Shown: positions 9,456 through 17,317 of the stretch, piece by piece
How positions within the stretch are numbered: the stretch's first letter is position 1
Layout: the number at the start of each line of letters is the position of its first letter
NCBI RefSeq assembly: GCF_001434665.1
Contig: NZ_AZDG01000025.1
Location: 1-33,338 of the forward strand
Length of the DNA stretch: 33,338 nt
Source of the DNA: Companilactobacillus tucceti DSM 20183
GTDB lineage: Bacteria > Bacillota > Bacilli > Lactobacillales > Lactobacillaceae
Reading direction: 5' to 3'
The notes under the pieces: generated by a model
The model's input: the letters and a program-made list of their open reading frames with translations, nothing else
What the model was told of the DNA's origin: nothing
The model's database searches: none
Made by a program: the position numbers and the translations under genes

Positions 9456-9501
9456 AAAAAGATCTTCCATGTTTAATAATATAAACGTGGAAGATCTTTT
9501 T
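9456..9501 (+). terminator. Rho-independent terminator after OYE gene
   Basis: A long stem, AAAAAGATCTTCCA (9456-9469) with TGGAAGATCTTTTT (9488-9501), is extended by GTTTA/TAAAC. It ends in a T run on the plus strand and an A run on its 5' side, so it could also act for the minus strand. Confidence 0.85.
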
Positions 9502-9522
9502 GGTTTAAGTAAATAAGCTGGA

Positions 9523-9687
9523 GATTTAGAGTAATGGAATCAGTTGCGAGTGTGGAGTTGAACGGCGATTTTTTGTTCTTACTCCACGGGCAATTCTAAA
9601 ATTTGCAAGTTTTGTGCAAAGTTTAGAATTGAGGTCTCAGACCTTGGCTGAGACAGTCCCACGCAACAGGTGGAATTACTCTAAATC
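9523..9687. repeat. Structured multi-hairpin intergenic element (type C)
   Basis: A 13-bp perfect outer stem, GATTTAGAGTAAT (9523-9535) with its complement at 9675-9687, is continued by GTTGCG/CGCAAC (9543-9548, 9662-9667). It encloses three hairpins: GTGGAGT/ACTCCAC (9552-9558, 9581-9587), CAATTCTAAA/TTTAGAATTG (9591-9600, 9622-9631) and GTCTCAG/CTGAGAC (9634-9640, 9648-9654). This is a four-way-junction layout with no coding potential, in the convergent gap between the OYE gene and asnA. I do not recognise it as a named RNA family. Confidence 0.65.
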
Positions 9688-9701
9688 GGAAGCACAGAAA
9701 A

Positions 9702-10709
9702 TTATAGAATTTGGATATGGTTTTCGTAACATTTGTCGATCATATCTTGTGGCCAAACACTAGCTTGAACTTCACCAACATGAGCTTTACCAAGTAGCAA
9801 CATACATAGACGTGATTGTCCGATACCACCACCAATAGTATATGGCAATTCACCATTTTCAAGCATTTGGTGATATGGAAGTTTGAGACGGTCTTCAGCA
9901 CCAGCTTCTTTCAATTGTTCTTTCATTGATTCTTCACTGACACGAATACCCATACTTGAAATTTCCAAAGCCATTTGTAAAGGCTCATACCAGAATAAAA
10001 TATCACCGTTTAATTTCCAATCGTCATAATCAGGGGCACGACCGTCGTGACGCTTACCTGATTTCATCTTTCCACCAATTTGCATTAGGAATACACAACC
10101 AAGTTCTTTAGTGATGGCATTTTCACGTTCCTTAGGTGTCATATCTGGGAATCTATCTTCAAGTTCTTGTGTTGTAACGAAGTGAATTTCGTCTGGTAGG
10201 TGATAAACTGCTTCAGGGAATTTATACCAAACTTCGTGTTCCATATGTTTGATAACTTTAAAAATTGTTTTAACAGTTTCTTTAAGTGTCTTAGTATTTC
10301 TTTCGTCTTTAGCGATAACTTTTTCCCAGTCCCATTGGTCAACGTAGATTGAGTGAATATTATCAAGATCTTCATCTTTTCTGATGGCGTTCATATTTGT
10401 ATAGAGACCAGTATGCATTGAGAAACCGTAGCGTTTTAGAGCAACACGTTTCCATTTAGCTAATGAGTGTACGATTTCAATTGTTTGGTCAGGGATATCT
10501 TTCATAGTAAATGAAACAGGAGTTTCAACACCATTCAAGTTATCATTTAGACCAGTGGATTTTTCAACGAACATTGGAGCTGATAAACGTGATAGATTTA
10601 ATTCCTTACCGAATTCTTCTTGAAAAGTTTCACGAATATAACGAATTGCTTTTTGTGTTTCGATGATTGATAATTTTGGATCGTATGATTCTGGAATTGT
10701 TAAATGCAT
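9702..10709 (-). CDS. asnA: Aspartate--ammonia ligase (asparagine synthetase A)
   Basis: AsnA makes asparagine from aspartate, ammonia and ATP. The 335-residue protein matches the family over its length (E. coli AsnA has 330). It resembles class II aminoacyl-tRNA synthetases, with recognisable segments [53 protein letters not shown] and the C-terminal [14 protein letters not shown]. The start is ATG at 10707-10709 (MHLTIPES), with AAGGAG upstream. The frame is open further upstream only because it runs through the T-box terminator. An asparagine-responsive T-box leader controls it. A glutamine-dependent synthetase (asnB) lies at 19327, so the cell has both routes to asparagine. Confidence 0.97.
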   Translation of the reverse strand: MHLTIPESYDPKLSIIETQKAIRYIRETFQEEFGKELNLSRLSAPMFVEKSTGLNDNLNGVETPVSFTMKDIPDQTIEIVHSLAKWKRVALKRYGFSMHTGLYTNMNAIRKDEDLDNIHSIYVDQWDWEKVIAKDERNTKTLKETVKTIFKVIKHMEHEVWYKFPEAVYHLPDEIHFVTTQELEDRFPDMTPKERENAITKELGCVFLMQIGGKMKSGKRHDGRAPDYDDWKLNGDILFWYEPLQMALEISSMGIRVSEESMKEQLKEAGAEDRLKLPYHQMLENGELPYTIGGGIGQSRLCMLLLGKAHVGEVQASVWPQDMIDKCYENHIQIL

Positions 10710-10757
10710 AGGTAGGTCTCCTTCATTTTTTAAATTTGTTCGATAAAAGACAGGCAA

Positions 10758-11040
10758 CAAAAAAAGTCTTTCATCCCTAATAAAAGGGACGAAAGACTTT
10801 CGCGGTACCACCCAAGTTGCTTATCAAAAATAAGCCACCTCAATAAGAGTACAAAACAACTATACTCTGCCGATGGTAACGTATCGGTTACGTCTAAACC
10901 TACTTTGGCAAAGCCATTTCAGCTAGAAACATAAGAAAGGGTTATTCAGTAAATTCAATGTCTCTTGGGTTCTCACCATCCCCAATTCACTGTCGATTTG
11001 AATAAACTTACTCTTCTTTCTTGTCGTCTTTATCTTGTGA
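10758..11040 (-). promoter_or_regulatory. T-box leader of asnA
   Basis: On the minus strand the T-box core GCAACTTGGGTGGTACCGCG (10801-10820) is a full match to the AAnnnGGGTGGnACCGCG consensus. It is followed by a terminator with a 16-bp stem, AAAGTCTTTCGTCCCT (10785-10800) with its partner at 10765-10780, and a U run. Upstream sequence to about 11030 forms Stem I, closed by AAGAAAG/CTTTCTT (11016-11022 and 10933-10939). An AAC at 10941-10943 is a possible asparagine specifier, but I could not fix the specifier loop with certainty. Binding of uncharged tRNA should permit read-through. Confidence 0.92.
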
Positions 11041-11045
11041 CATTT

Positions 11046-11073
11046 ATACTAGCATTAATTTTTGAAATGTAAA
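11046..11073 (-). promoter_or_regulatory. Promoter for the asnA T-box transcript
   Basis: Minus-strand TTTACA (11068-11073), 16 bp, TAGTAT (11046-11051). It lies just upstream of the predicted leader start. TATAAA three bases further downstream is an alternative -10. Confidence 0.5.
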
Positions 11074-11101
11074 TAGTTATTTTAAAATAAAGTTCAGAAG
11101 A

Positions 11102-11710
11102 TTAAATTATTGTTAGAAAGTTATATAGTAATTTTAATCCGTAAGCAATTATTATAATCCCGCAAATTATGTTTATGTAGCGTAATACTTTGGTGTTAAA
11201 CAAGTTACTGAACATAGAAATAATTAAAGTTAGACTAGTGAACCAGATTAGAGAAGCAGAGGCGACACCAGTAATAAACGGGGTCGAACTAGTTGCAGGC
11301 AAAGTTGCATTGAAAGCACCAAGCATCATAGTTCCATCAATAATTGCCTGAGGATTGGCCCAAGTTACGACAAAAGCACTCGTAGTAGTTTTCTTTATAG
11401 AAATTGGTGAGGTTGAGTTCTTAATATTAGATTTATTTGGTCGGAGTAATCCGATCCCAATGTAAATAACTATTAGACTTCCGAAAAGTAAAATTGCTAA
11501 TTGTAGCCATTTATAATGTTTCATTACTGCTCCGATTCCAAAGAAGCAACTAATAGATAAAGTAATATCAAAAAATATGACAATCGCTGCTGTTAATAAG
11601 GCACGACGTCTCGAGTGTGTCAAAGCTGAATCGATCACGAAAAGATTTTGCATTCCAATAGGTGCCACATAGGCCAGTCCCATAGTTAATCCTTGAAGAA
11701 AAAAATTCAT
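11102..11710 (-). CDS. LysE/ArgO-family amino acid exporter
   Basis: This 202-residue integral membrane protein has about six hydrophobic helices. The LysE-family N-terminus is FLQGLTMGLAYVAPIGMQNLFVIDSAL, here cited as residues 4-30 with the key GLAYVAPIGMQN block. The second conserved site is FVVTWANPQAIIDG, where the NPxA-type motif is typical. The family exports basic amino acids such as lysine or arginine, or other small metabolites; the substrate cannot be read from sequence. It is divergently arranged with a MocR-type regulator only 134 bp away. That arrangement suggests the regulator, whose PLP domain can sense an amino compound, controls this exporter. The start ATG at 11708-11710 has AGGAGC upstream (plus-strand gctcct). 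Confidence 0.88.
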   Translation of the reverse strand: MNFFLQGLTMGLAYVAPIGMQNLFVIDSALTHSRRRALLTAAIVIFFDITLSISCFFGIGAVMKHYKWLQLAILLFGSLIVIYIGIGLLRPNKSNIKNSTSPISIKKTTTSAFVVTWANPQAIIDGTMMLGAFNATLPATSSTPFITGVASASLIWFTSLTLIISMFSNLFNTKVLRYINIICGIIIIAYGLKLLYNFLTII

Positions 11711-11844
11711 TTAAATTTGCTCCTTGCCAACCAAGTTATATATGATTAAAGTTAAATCATCTTTACTTGAAGATTATATGGCCAATGTTGATCAAAGTAA
11801 CCAGCCAAAAATCAAATCATGACCCAACCAAAAGGACGATGAAT

Positions 11845-13308
11845 ATGAAAAGAATCTCATCTCTAAAAATAAATTGGCAACCAAATAAAGAAAGTAAAAT
11901 CCCAATATATAAGCAAATAGTTCAATTCGTCTGTAATAAAGTAGCAAACGGTGAGTGGATGGTTGGGGATGTTTTACCATCCCAAAGGATTCTTGCAGAA
12001 TTATTTGAAGTCAATCGCAGTACGATCGTAACTGCAATCGATGAATTAACATCTTATGGAATTGTCTCAGGAAGATTCGGGGCAGGAACACAGATCATAA
12101 GTAATACATGGTCGTTATTTTTGCCAAATATTTCTAATTGGAATAATCATTTAATGTCAGGTTCTTTTCAAGAAAATAATGTAATGATCCAGGCAATCAA
12201 CAAACTAGAATTTGAACCTGATGTAGTTAGAATTGGTACAGGTGAAATTGATCCCAGACTATTTTCTGAAAATATTTGGAAAGATATTTTGCAAAAAGTA
12301 GGTTCAAAGATTCATTCTTTAGGTTATACAGAGAATTTAGGCTTACCAGAGTTGAGAATGGCAATAGCAGAACACCTTAAAAAGACAGGCTTATGTGCTA
12401 AACCAGAAAACATTTTAATAACATCTGGTTCACTACAAGCATTACAGTTGATTGCCGAAAGTTTATTGCAGAAAAATAGTAATGTTTATACTGAAGCTCC
12501 GAGTTATTTAAAATCTTTACAAATGTTTCAATCGGCAGGGATGAATCTTAAAGGCATACCAATGGATTCAAAAGGGATTGAGTATTGGAAATTATCCACA
12601 AGTGGAAAACTAAATAATAGTATTTTATACACAATTCCAACTAATCAAAATCCAACTGGGATAACAATGACAAAAGATCGTCGAGAAAAATTAATGAGTT
12701 ATTGTATAGAAAACAGGTTACCTATTATCGAAGATGGTGCATATCAAGAACTCTGTTACGACAATGATGCGCCAAAGACTTTAAAGGCTATGGATGATAA
12801 TGAAATGGTAATTTATTTGGGAACTGCTTCTAAAACATTGGCACCTGGATTAAGGATAGGTTGGGTAGTTGCTTCTGAACCGATTGTTCAAAGATTAGGT
12901 GATGTTAAGATGCAGGTCGATTATGGAGCAAGTTCATTATCTCAATGGGCGATGACTGAGTTTTTGAATAGTGGTTTATACGATAGATACTTAAAAAATT
13001 TAAAAAATGAATTAAAAAATCGTCGTGATAATGCGCTTAAAGTTCTAGAAGAAAATTTTTCTGATTTAGCCAATTGGAATAATCCTAGCGGTGGATTTTA
13101 TATTTGGTTAACTTTTAAAAAGAATATAAAAATTGAAAAGTTATTTGAAGAAGCTATTAAAGAGAGGATCTTACTAAACCCCGGTGATATATATGACTTC
13201 AAAGAAAATCACTCTTTGAGACTGTCATTTGCGTATGTAAATAGTTTCGAGTTTGAACAAGCAATAAAAAAATTGGTCCAAATAGTCAAAAAAATCATTC
13301 CTATGTAG
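11845..13308 (+). CDS. MocR-type GntR regulator with aminotransferase domain
   Basis: The 487-residue protein has an N-terminal GntR winged helix (IPIYKQIVQFVCNKV, then LPSQRILAELFEVNRSTI). A class I aminotransferase fold follows, including TSGSLQALQ, TIPTNQNPTG and the PLP-binding lysine K330 in TASKTLAPGLRIGW. MocR proteins use bound PLP, often with an amino acid or amine, to control transcription, usually of an adjacent gene; examples are PdxR and GabR. The divergent LysE-family exporter is the obvious target here. I place the start at ATG 11845-11847, eight bases after AAAGGA; an ATG at 11839 is too close to that site. A shared terminator overlaps its stop codon. Confidence 0.9.
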   Translation: MKRISSLKINWQPNKESKIPIYKQIVQFVCNKVANGEWMVGDVLPSQRILAELFEVNRSTIVTAIDELTSYGIVSGRFGAGTQIISNTWSLFLPNISNWNNHLMSGSFQENNVMIQAINKLEFEPDVVRIGTGEIDPRLFSENIWKDILQKVGSKIHSLGYTENLGLPELRMAIAEHLKKTGLCAKPENILITSGSLQALQLIAESLLQKNSNVYTEAPSYLKSLQMFQSAGMNLKGIPMDSKGIEYWKLSTSGKLNNSILYTIPTNQNPTGITMTKDRREKLMSYCIENRLPIIEDGAYQELCYDNDAPKTLKAMDDNEMVIYLGTASKTLAPGLRIGWVVASEPIVQRLGDVKMQVDYGASSLSQWAMTEFLNSGLYDRYLKNLKNELKNRRDNALKVLEENFSDLANWNNPSGGFYIWLTFKKNIKIEKLFEEAIKERILLNPGDIYDFKENHSLRLSFAYVNSFEFEQAIKKLVQIVKKIIPM

Positions 13309-13329
13309 TTTACATAAGAATGATTTTTT
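13288..13329. terminator. Bidirectional terminator between convergent genes
   Basis: A-run plus ATCATTC (to 13300) pairs with GAATGAT plus T-run (13318-13329), and TATGTA/TACATA extend the stem. The MocR stop (13306-13308) lies in the hairpin and the protease stop (13328-13330) at its far edge. Confidence 0.85.
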
Positions 13330-14041
13330 AGTAGATATTCTTTAATCCATCAATATCGCCTTCTGAAAGTTGAGTTACGTTTTGATTAGATGGATACATG
13401 ACTGAATTCATATCGTCACTGTGATCTAAGCCTAAAGCATGACCAACTTCATGCATCGCTACAGAAGTTGTAACGGATTCGGAATAGTTTAAATTGATTG
13501 ATGCAGTGGCATGGTTGATTGCATGCTTAGTTGCATCATTAGTATTATAAATTAATTTTGGACCGCCATTTCCTAATTCGACTGAAGTGGTATTTGCTCC
13601 TTCGTCTTTATAATAAATCGAAAAGGTGATTCGATTTTGTTTAGAAGTACCTTCACCAGCAACTAAATTTACTAAGCCAGTGTCGTTATAAGCACTAATT
13701 GCGTTTTCAAATACCTGTCTAACTGCCGTGGGGGTCTTTTTTGTAAAATGATAATAATAAGTATTATCAACAGAAAACCCATCCATAATCGATAAAATGG
13801 GAGTTTGGCCCGTTGAAGTAGTTTGACTTTTTGAAGCAGTTTTTGTGTTATTAGACGTTGTCTGGCTTGGCTGTTTAGTTTGAATAAGATTGTTTACTTT
13901 AGATTGCAAATACGTAGTAGTAGTACTTACTTTACTAGTGATTTCTGTCTTAATATTGTTGGAATAATTACTATCAGATTCGTTTATTACAATACCACCA
14001 ATTACGACAGCTAACCCGAGTAATGCGATACTTCTATTCAT
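13328..14041 (-). CDS. Matrixin-like (M10) zinc metalloprotease, secreted or membrane-anchored
   Basis: The 237-residue protein has a hydrophobic N-terminus (IALLGLAVVIGGIVI) serving as signal peptide or anchor. A Ser/Thr/Gln/Asn-rich linker follows to about residue 85, then a catalytic domain. The zinc site is HEVGHALGLDH at 197-207, a perfect HExxHxxGxxH metzincin motif, with the Met-turn in SVMYP at about 213-217. This is the M10 peptidase pattern. It should act outside the cell on protein substrates that cannot be predicted. No propeptide cysteine switch is evident and the protein has no cysteines in the catalytic domain. It is monocistronic, convergent with the MocR gene and divergent from the CPBP gene. 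Confidence 0.87.
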   Translation of the reverse strand: MNRSIALLGLAVVIGGIVINESDSNYSNNIKTEITSKVSTTTTYLQSKVNNLIQTKQPSQTTSNNTKTASKSQTTSTGQTPILSIMDGFSVDNTYYYHFTKKTPTAVRQVFENAISAYNDTGLVNLVAGEGTSKQNRITFSIYYKDEGANTTSVELGNGGPKLIYNTNDATKHAINHATASINLNYSESVTTSVAMHEVGHALGLDHSDDMNSVMYPSNQNVTQLSEGDIDGLKNIY

Positions 14042-14190
14042 ATAAAACTTCTTTCTTCTTTAGAGTTAATTTAGTTTACAATCAAAACGGCGTGATGTCC
14101 ATCATTATTATTTAAATATTTGGTAAGGATAAATGAGTGCAGGAGTATAATTTAGAAGCATTAATTTTAAATAAATAAGGATGTGCTTTT

Positions 14191-14874
14191 ATGCAACAAA
14201 GTCGAGTACGACAATTGATTATTTCATTAATGGTCTATTTTATTTCCGCAGAGTTCTTGTATTCTTGGTTACGTCCCTTTATGTCACAAAACATAACAAG
14301 CGATATTGTTGTTCTACTAGAATATTTATCTTGTGCTATAGCGCTCTTTGCATTGACCGATTCTATAATAATTGACCTTGATGCCATTAGTAAGAATAGA
14401 AAGAAGCTTTGGTTGATACCTTTATTTGTGGTTTTAGATTTTTGCTTACAAATTATTTTACAAAATATTTTTACCATTCAATCAGGTAATCAAGGACATG
14501 TCGAGAATGTATTGCAAAATAATACTCATCTTTTAGGCCTTATTCTTATGTTCATCATGATCGTGATAGTTGGCCCGATCATGGAAGAAATTATTTTCCA
14601 GTATTTATTCCAAAAAGTAATTTTTAAAGGCTTACTGAAACGATTAAAACTCGGAAAAAGGGCTGTAAGTATCCTGGCAATCATTTTGTCAACAATGATT
14701 TTCATGTTGTATCATGTGACGAGTATGTCTGACTTTTCGAATTTAGCTATTTTCACTTATAGTGATTTGATTTTATTTGCAATCATTTATGAAATAACAG
14801 ATGACAATTTGATTTACCCGATCGTTGTTCATAGCTTGGGTAATTTAGTTGGTTTTATATTAGTTTTGTTTTGA
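14191..14874 (+). CDS. CPBP-family intramembrane protein with altered motif 1
   Basis: This 227-residue polytopic membrane protein has about six to seven helices. It belongs to the CPBP (CAAX protease and bacteriocin-processing, Abi) family. Motif 1 is E132-E133-I-I-F-Q137, where the family consensus is EExxxR, so the arginine is replaced by glutamine. Motif 2 is F171xxxH175 and motif 3 is H214xxxN218, both intact. Members act as intramembrane glutamic proteases and some give bacteriocin self-immunity in lactobacilli. Retention of both glutamates and both histidines suggests activity may survive, but that is inference. The start ATG at 14191 has AAGGATG upstream. TATAAT at 14146-14151 is a possible -10. 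Confidence 0.82.
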   Translation: MQQSRVRQLIISLMVYFISAEFLYSWLRPFMSQNITSDIVVLLEYLSCAIALFALTDSIIIDLDAISKNRKKLWLIPLFVVLDFCLQIILQNIFTIQSGNQGHVENVLQNNTHLLGLILMFIMIVIVGPIMEEIIFQYLFQKVIFKGLLKRLKLGKRAVSILAIILSTMIFMLYHVTSMSDFSNLAIFTYSDLILFAIIYEITDDNLIYPIVVHSLGNLVGFILVLF

Positions 14875-14885
14875 TAATATCTAAT

Positions 14886-14932
14886 AAAAAAATGTCGTTA
14901 TAAGAAGTTTTTCTTCTTGTAACGACATTTTT
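14886..14932. terminator. Bidirectional terminator
   Basis: AAAATGTCGTTA (to 14900) pairs with TAACGACATTTTT (14920-14932), with AAGAAG/CTTCTT inside. A and T runs flank both sides. It serves the CPBP gene and the convergent MscS gene, whose stop overlaps it. Confidence 0.88.
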
Positions 14933-15764
14933 ATTTGGGAAGTTCAATTCCAGCTTCGTTTAGAGCTACTAAATATTTTCTTAATAATAGGTTTTTGACT
15001 GCATATTGAGACCCAGGTTTAGTGAATGCATTAATTTGTAGAACAATCGTTCCATCATTTAAATTAGAGAATCCTAGTACAGTCGGTGCCTTAGTTATTT
15101 GAAGACTTTTAATGTTTAGTTCTGCGTTGACTTCTCTAATGACTTTTTTTATTTCCTCAAAGGGAGAATTACTGTAAACGGGGATATCAATCAAAGCCTG
15201 CATATCATTGCGCGATTTATTACTAACAACAGTTATATTTCGATTTGGAATGAAGTTAAGTGTTCCATCGAAACTTTTAATTTGAGTAGTTCTTATTCCA
15301 ACATAAGTTACTGTACCTTCGATGTCATTAACTTTAATCAAGTCACCGACACTTATTTGTTGTTCTAATAAAATAAAGAATCCATTTACCATGTCAGATA
15401 CGAATCCCTGAGCACCAAGACCAATAGCTAAACTGAATATTCCGGCACCAGCAATTAATGTTCCAACTGGAATACCTATCGCTGATAGTAGAGCATAGAT
15501 CCAAAAGAATAACAAAACGTATCGGAAAATATTTAAGACGATCGTGTAAATAGTATCAATTTTATTTTGTGGGATAGGATTTTTGCGGATTCTTAAATTA
15601 CTTTTGAAGATATGACGAATTACTTTTTTACCTATCCAATTTATTAAAAGTAATACAACTGTAAGTAATATCAACTGCGTTATAACGGATAAAACGTGTT
15701 GTGCTAAATCTTCCCAGTTAACTTTGAAGAGAATATTTTTGAAAAAAGTATTTAATGAATTCAA
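14931..15764 (-). CDS. MscS-family small-conductance mechanosensitive channel
   Basis: The 277-residue protein has an N-terminal membrane helix (about 24-46), a second around 75-95, and the pore helix with GIPVGTLIAGAGIFSLAIGLGA. The beta domain follows, with QQISVGDLIKVNDIEGTV and FIPNRNITVVSNKSR, then an alpha/beta C-terminal region. This is the compact YkuT-like MscS form. It opens under membrane tension to release solutes during osmotic downshock. Start ATG at 15762-15764 has AAAGGAT upstream. It diverges from the PAS-ApbE operon, with only 85 bp between starts; TATAAT at 15800-15805 may serve the plus strand. Confidence 0.93.
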   Translation of the reverse strand: MNSLNTFFKNILFKVNWEDLAQHVLSVITQLILLTVVLLLINWIGKKVIRHIFKSNLRIRKNPIPQNKIDTIYTIVLNIFRYVLLFFWIYALLSAIGIPVGTLIAGAGIFSLAIGLGAQGFVSDMVNGFFILLEQQISVGDLIKVNDIEGTVTYVGIRTTQIKSFDGTLNFIPNRNITVVSNKSRNDMQALIDIPVYSNSPFEEIKKVIREVNAELNIKSLQITKAPTVLGFSNLNDGTIVLQINAFTKPGSQYAVKNLLLRKYLVALNEAGIELPK

Positions 15765-15849
15765 ATTGTTTTGATCCTTTCTGGTAAGTCAGAATTTATT
15801 ATAATAGAATGAGATTGTGAATGATATTACTAATTAAGGAGTGGATATT

Positions 15850-16353
15850 ATGTCAGAGCCAGAATTTAAAGAAGGATACGTAAATTTTAAGACTGGAAGA
15901 TTGTCATTAAAGGAAATTCAACAAATTTTTAATACATTACCATTTGAAGTCGATTTTATTGATCAAACAGATCATTTCCGTTATTTTTCAGACAAAAAGA
16001 ACCGAGTTCATGAACGTTCAGTCGATGTTTTAGGAGAAACTGTTGAGGAGTGTCATCCTGCTAAAGTATTGCCATTTGTTAAAAAAGTGATTGATTCATT
16101 TAAAGATGGACAAGAAGATCAGTATGAAATGTGCATGCCACTGCATGGAAAACTAGTTTATATTCAATATTTTGCTATTCGTGACGAAGACAAGAATTAC
16201 TTAGGTACGATGGAGTTTACAGGAGATATCAGTCATATTAAAGAACTCGTTTCTGATAGTCCTGATGCTACAACTGGTGCCTCAAAACATGATGATATCA
16301 AGAAACCAGTTCCCGATGCAATGACAGGTGCCTCAAAACACGATGATAAATAA
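15850..16353 (+). CDS. PAS_10-domain protein with two C-terminal flavinylation motifs
   Basis: This 167-residue soluble protein has a short N-terminal helix, then a PAS domain at about 25-135 of the PAS_10/DUF438-associated type. Key segments are IQQIFNTLPFEVDFID, RVHERSVDVLGETVEECHP and YLGTMEFTGDISHIKEL. The tail holds two near-identical repeats, PDATTGASKHDD (138-149) and PDAMTGASKHDD (155-166). DATTGAS and DAMTGAS both fit the ApbE motif DxxS/TGAS/T, so T142 and T159 are predicted covalent FMN sites. There is no signal peptide, so modification would be cytosolic. apbE overlaps the last codons, which strongly supports the reading. The role is unknown: a redox or ligand sensor, or a small electron carrier. 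Start ATG 15850 has AAGGAG eight bases upstream; an in-frame GTG at 15841 overlaps that site. Confidence 0.85.
   Translation: MSEPEFKEGYVNFKTGRLSLKEIQQIFNTLPFEVDFIDQTDHFRYFSDKKNRVHERSVDVLGETVEECHPAKVLPFVKKVIDSFKDGQEDQYEMCMPLHGKLVYIQYFAIRDEDKNYLGTMEFTGDISHIKELVSDSPDATTGASKHDDIKKPVPDAMTGASKHDDK
16261..16347 (+). repeat. Tandem flavinylation-tag repeat in the PAS gene
   Basis: Two 36-bp coding units (from 16261 and 16312) encode PD-A-x-T-G-A-S-K-H-D-D, separated by the five-residue linker IKKPV. The DNA copies differ at several positions (for example aaacat versus aaacac) while the protein motif is kept apart from one T/M change, consistent with selection on the peptide. Confidence 0.85.
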
Positions 16354-17266
16354 TTTGTCGTATAAAAAAAATCAAAAGAGTATCTATGCTTTAGGGACAG
16401 AAATTAATCTAACGACTTTTGGAACTAGAGATGATCTAGCAATTGATCGTGCGGTAGATTTGATTGAGTCGTTTGAGAACCTGTTTACGGTGAATCGGAC
16501 CCATTCTGAGGTTATGGATATAAATTATGCTGCTGGTAAAAATCCAGTTCAAGTAAGTCCAGCAACTTACTTTTTGATTAAAAAGGCTGTTAAGTATAGT
16601 CGGGAACAATTTGGATTTAATGTTTCTATAGGTCCACTCGTGAAACTATGGAAAATCGGTTTTGATGGTGCTAATAAACCTAAAAATGAAGATATAAAAG
16701 CAAAAATCAAACTAATAGATCCAATACAAATACAGTTAGATGATAGAAATTTGACCGTTTTTTTAAAGCATCCTGGAATGGAATTGGATTTAGGTGGAAT
16801 AGCTAAGGGCTATATTGCAGATCGTATTAGAGATCTTTGGAGAGCATTTGGAATAAAAAATGGAATTATCGATCTAGGTGGGAATTTACTTTTTGTTGGC
16901 GACAGTGTTCATGATGACAAGAAATGGATCATCGGAATTCAAAGTCCAATAAATAATAGAGGCATATCCTTAGGAAATGTTAAAATGCCTGCTTGCTCTG
17001 CGGTCACTACTGGTATTTATGAACGATTTTTAGAAATAGATGGCAAAAAATATCATCATATTATCGATCCGAGAACAGGTTATCCACTACAGACTGACCT
17101 TGCCAGTGTGACGGTCTTTACTAGAGATTCAATTATTGGTGAAATTGAGGCTAAACGGTTATTCTTTTCTGGAAATACCAAGGTAAAACTTACTAATGAA
17201 TTATATGGAGCCGTATTTGTGTACCAAGATGGTTCATATAAGTCGATTGGCACAAAAATGATTTGA
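16343..17266 (+). CDS. apbE: FAD:protein FMN transferase (ApbE family)
   Basis: ApbE transfers FMN from FAD to Ser/Thr in DxxS/TGAS/T motifs. The 307-residue protein shows the family blocks ALGTEINLTTFG, FNVSIGPLVKLWKIG, LDLGGIAKGYIADRI, IIDLGGNLLFVGD, TTGIYERFLEIDGKKYHHI and IDPRTGYPLQ. It has no signal peptide or lipobox, so it acts in the cytosol. The C-terminal block reads SIIGEIEAKRLFFSG: the usual metal-binding Asp is E267 and the usual Thr is K271, an unusual site worth testing. The start is uncertain. ATG 16343 overlaps the PAS gene by 11 bp with no clear ribosome site, implying translational coupling; GTG 16328 and TTG 16355 are alternatives. Likely substrates are the PAS tail and the reductase at 6283-8085. 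Confidence 0.9.
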   Translation: MINNLSYKKNQKSIYALGTEINLTTFGTRDDLAIDRAVDLIESFENLFTVNRTHSEVMDINYAAGKNPVQVSPATYFLIKKAVKYSREQFGFNVSIGPLVKLWKIGFDGANKPKNEDIKAKIKLIDPIQIQLDDRNLTVFLKHPGMELDLGGIAKGYIADRIRDLWRAFGIKNGIIDLGGNLLFVGDSVHDDKKWIIGIQSPINNRGISLGNVKMPACSAVTTGIYERFLEIDGKKYHHIIDPRTGYPLQTDLASVTVFTRDSIIGEIEAKRLFFSGNTKVKLTNELYGAVFVYQDGSYKSIGTKMI

Positions 17267-17269
17267 CCT

Positions 17270-17295
17270 ACAATTATTTTCAATGGAATAATTGT
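17270..17295. other. Small perfect hairpin between apbE and the immunity-like gene
   Basis: ACAATTATT (17270-17278) and AATAATTGT (17287-17295) form a 9-bp stem just after the apbE stop. No T run follows, so it is a weak terminator at best. It may instead be an operator or a 3'-end stabiliser. Confidence 0.35.
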
Positions 17296-17317
17296 ATTGA
17301 GAAGGGAATGACCACCA

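Noticed and set aside
10710-10811. N-terminal extension of asnA
   Set aside because: It would be translated from the T-box terminator hairpin; the ATG at 10709 has a good ribosome site and gives the family-length protein.
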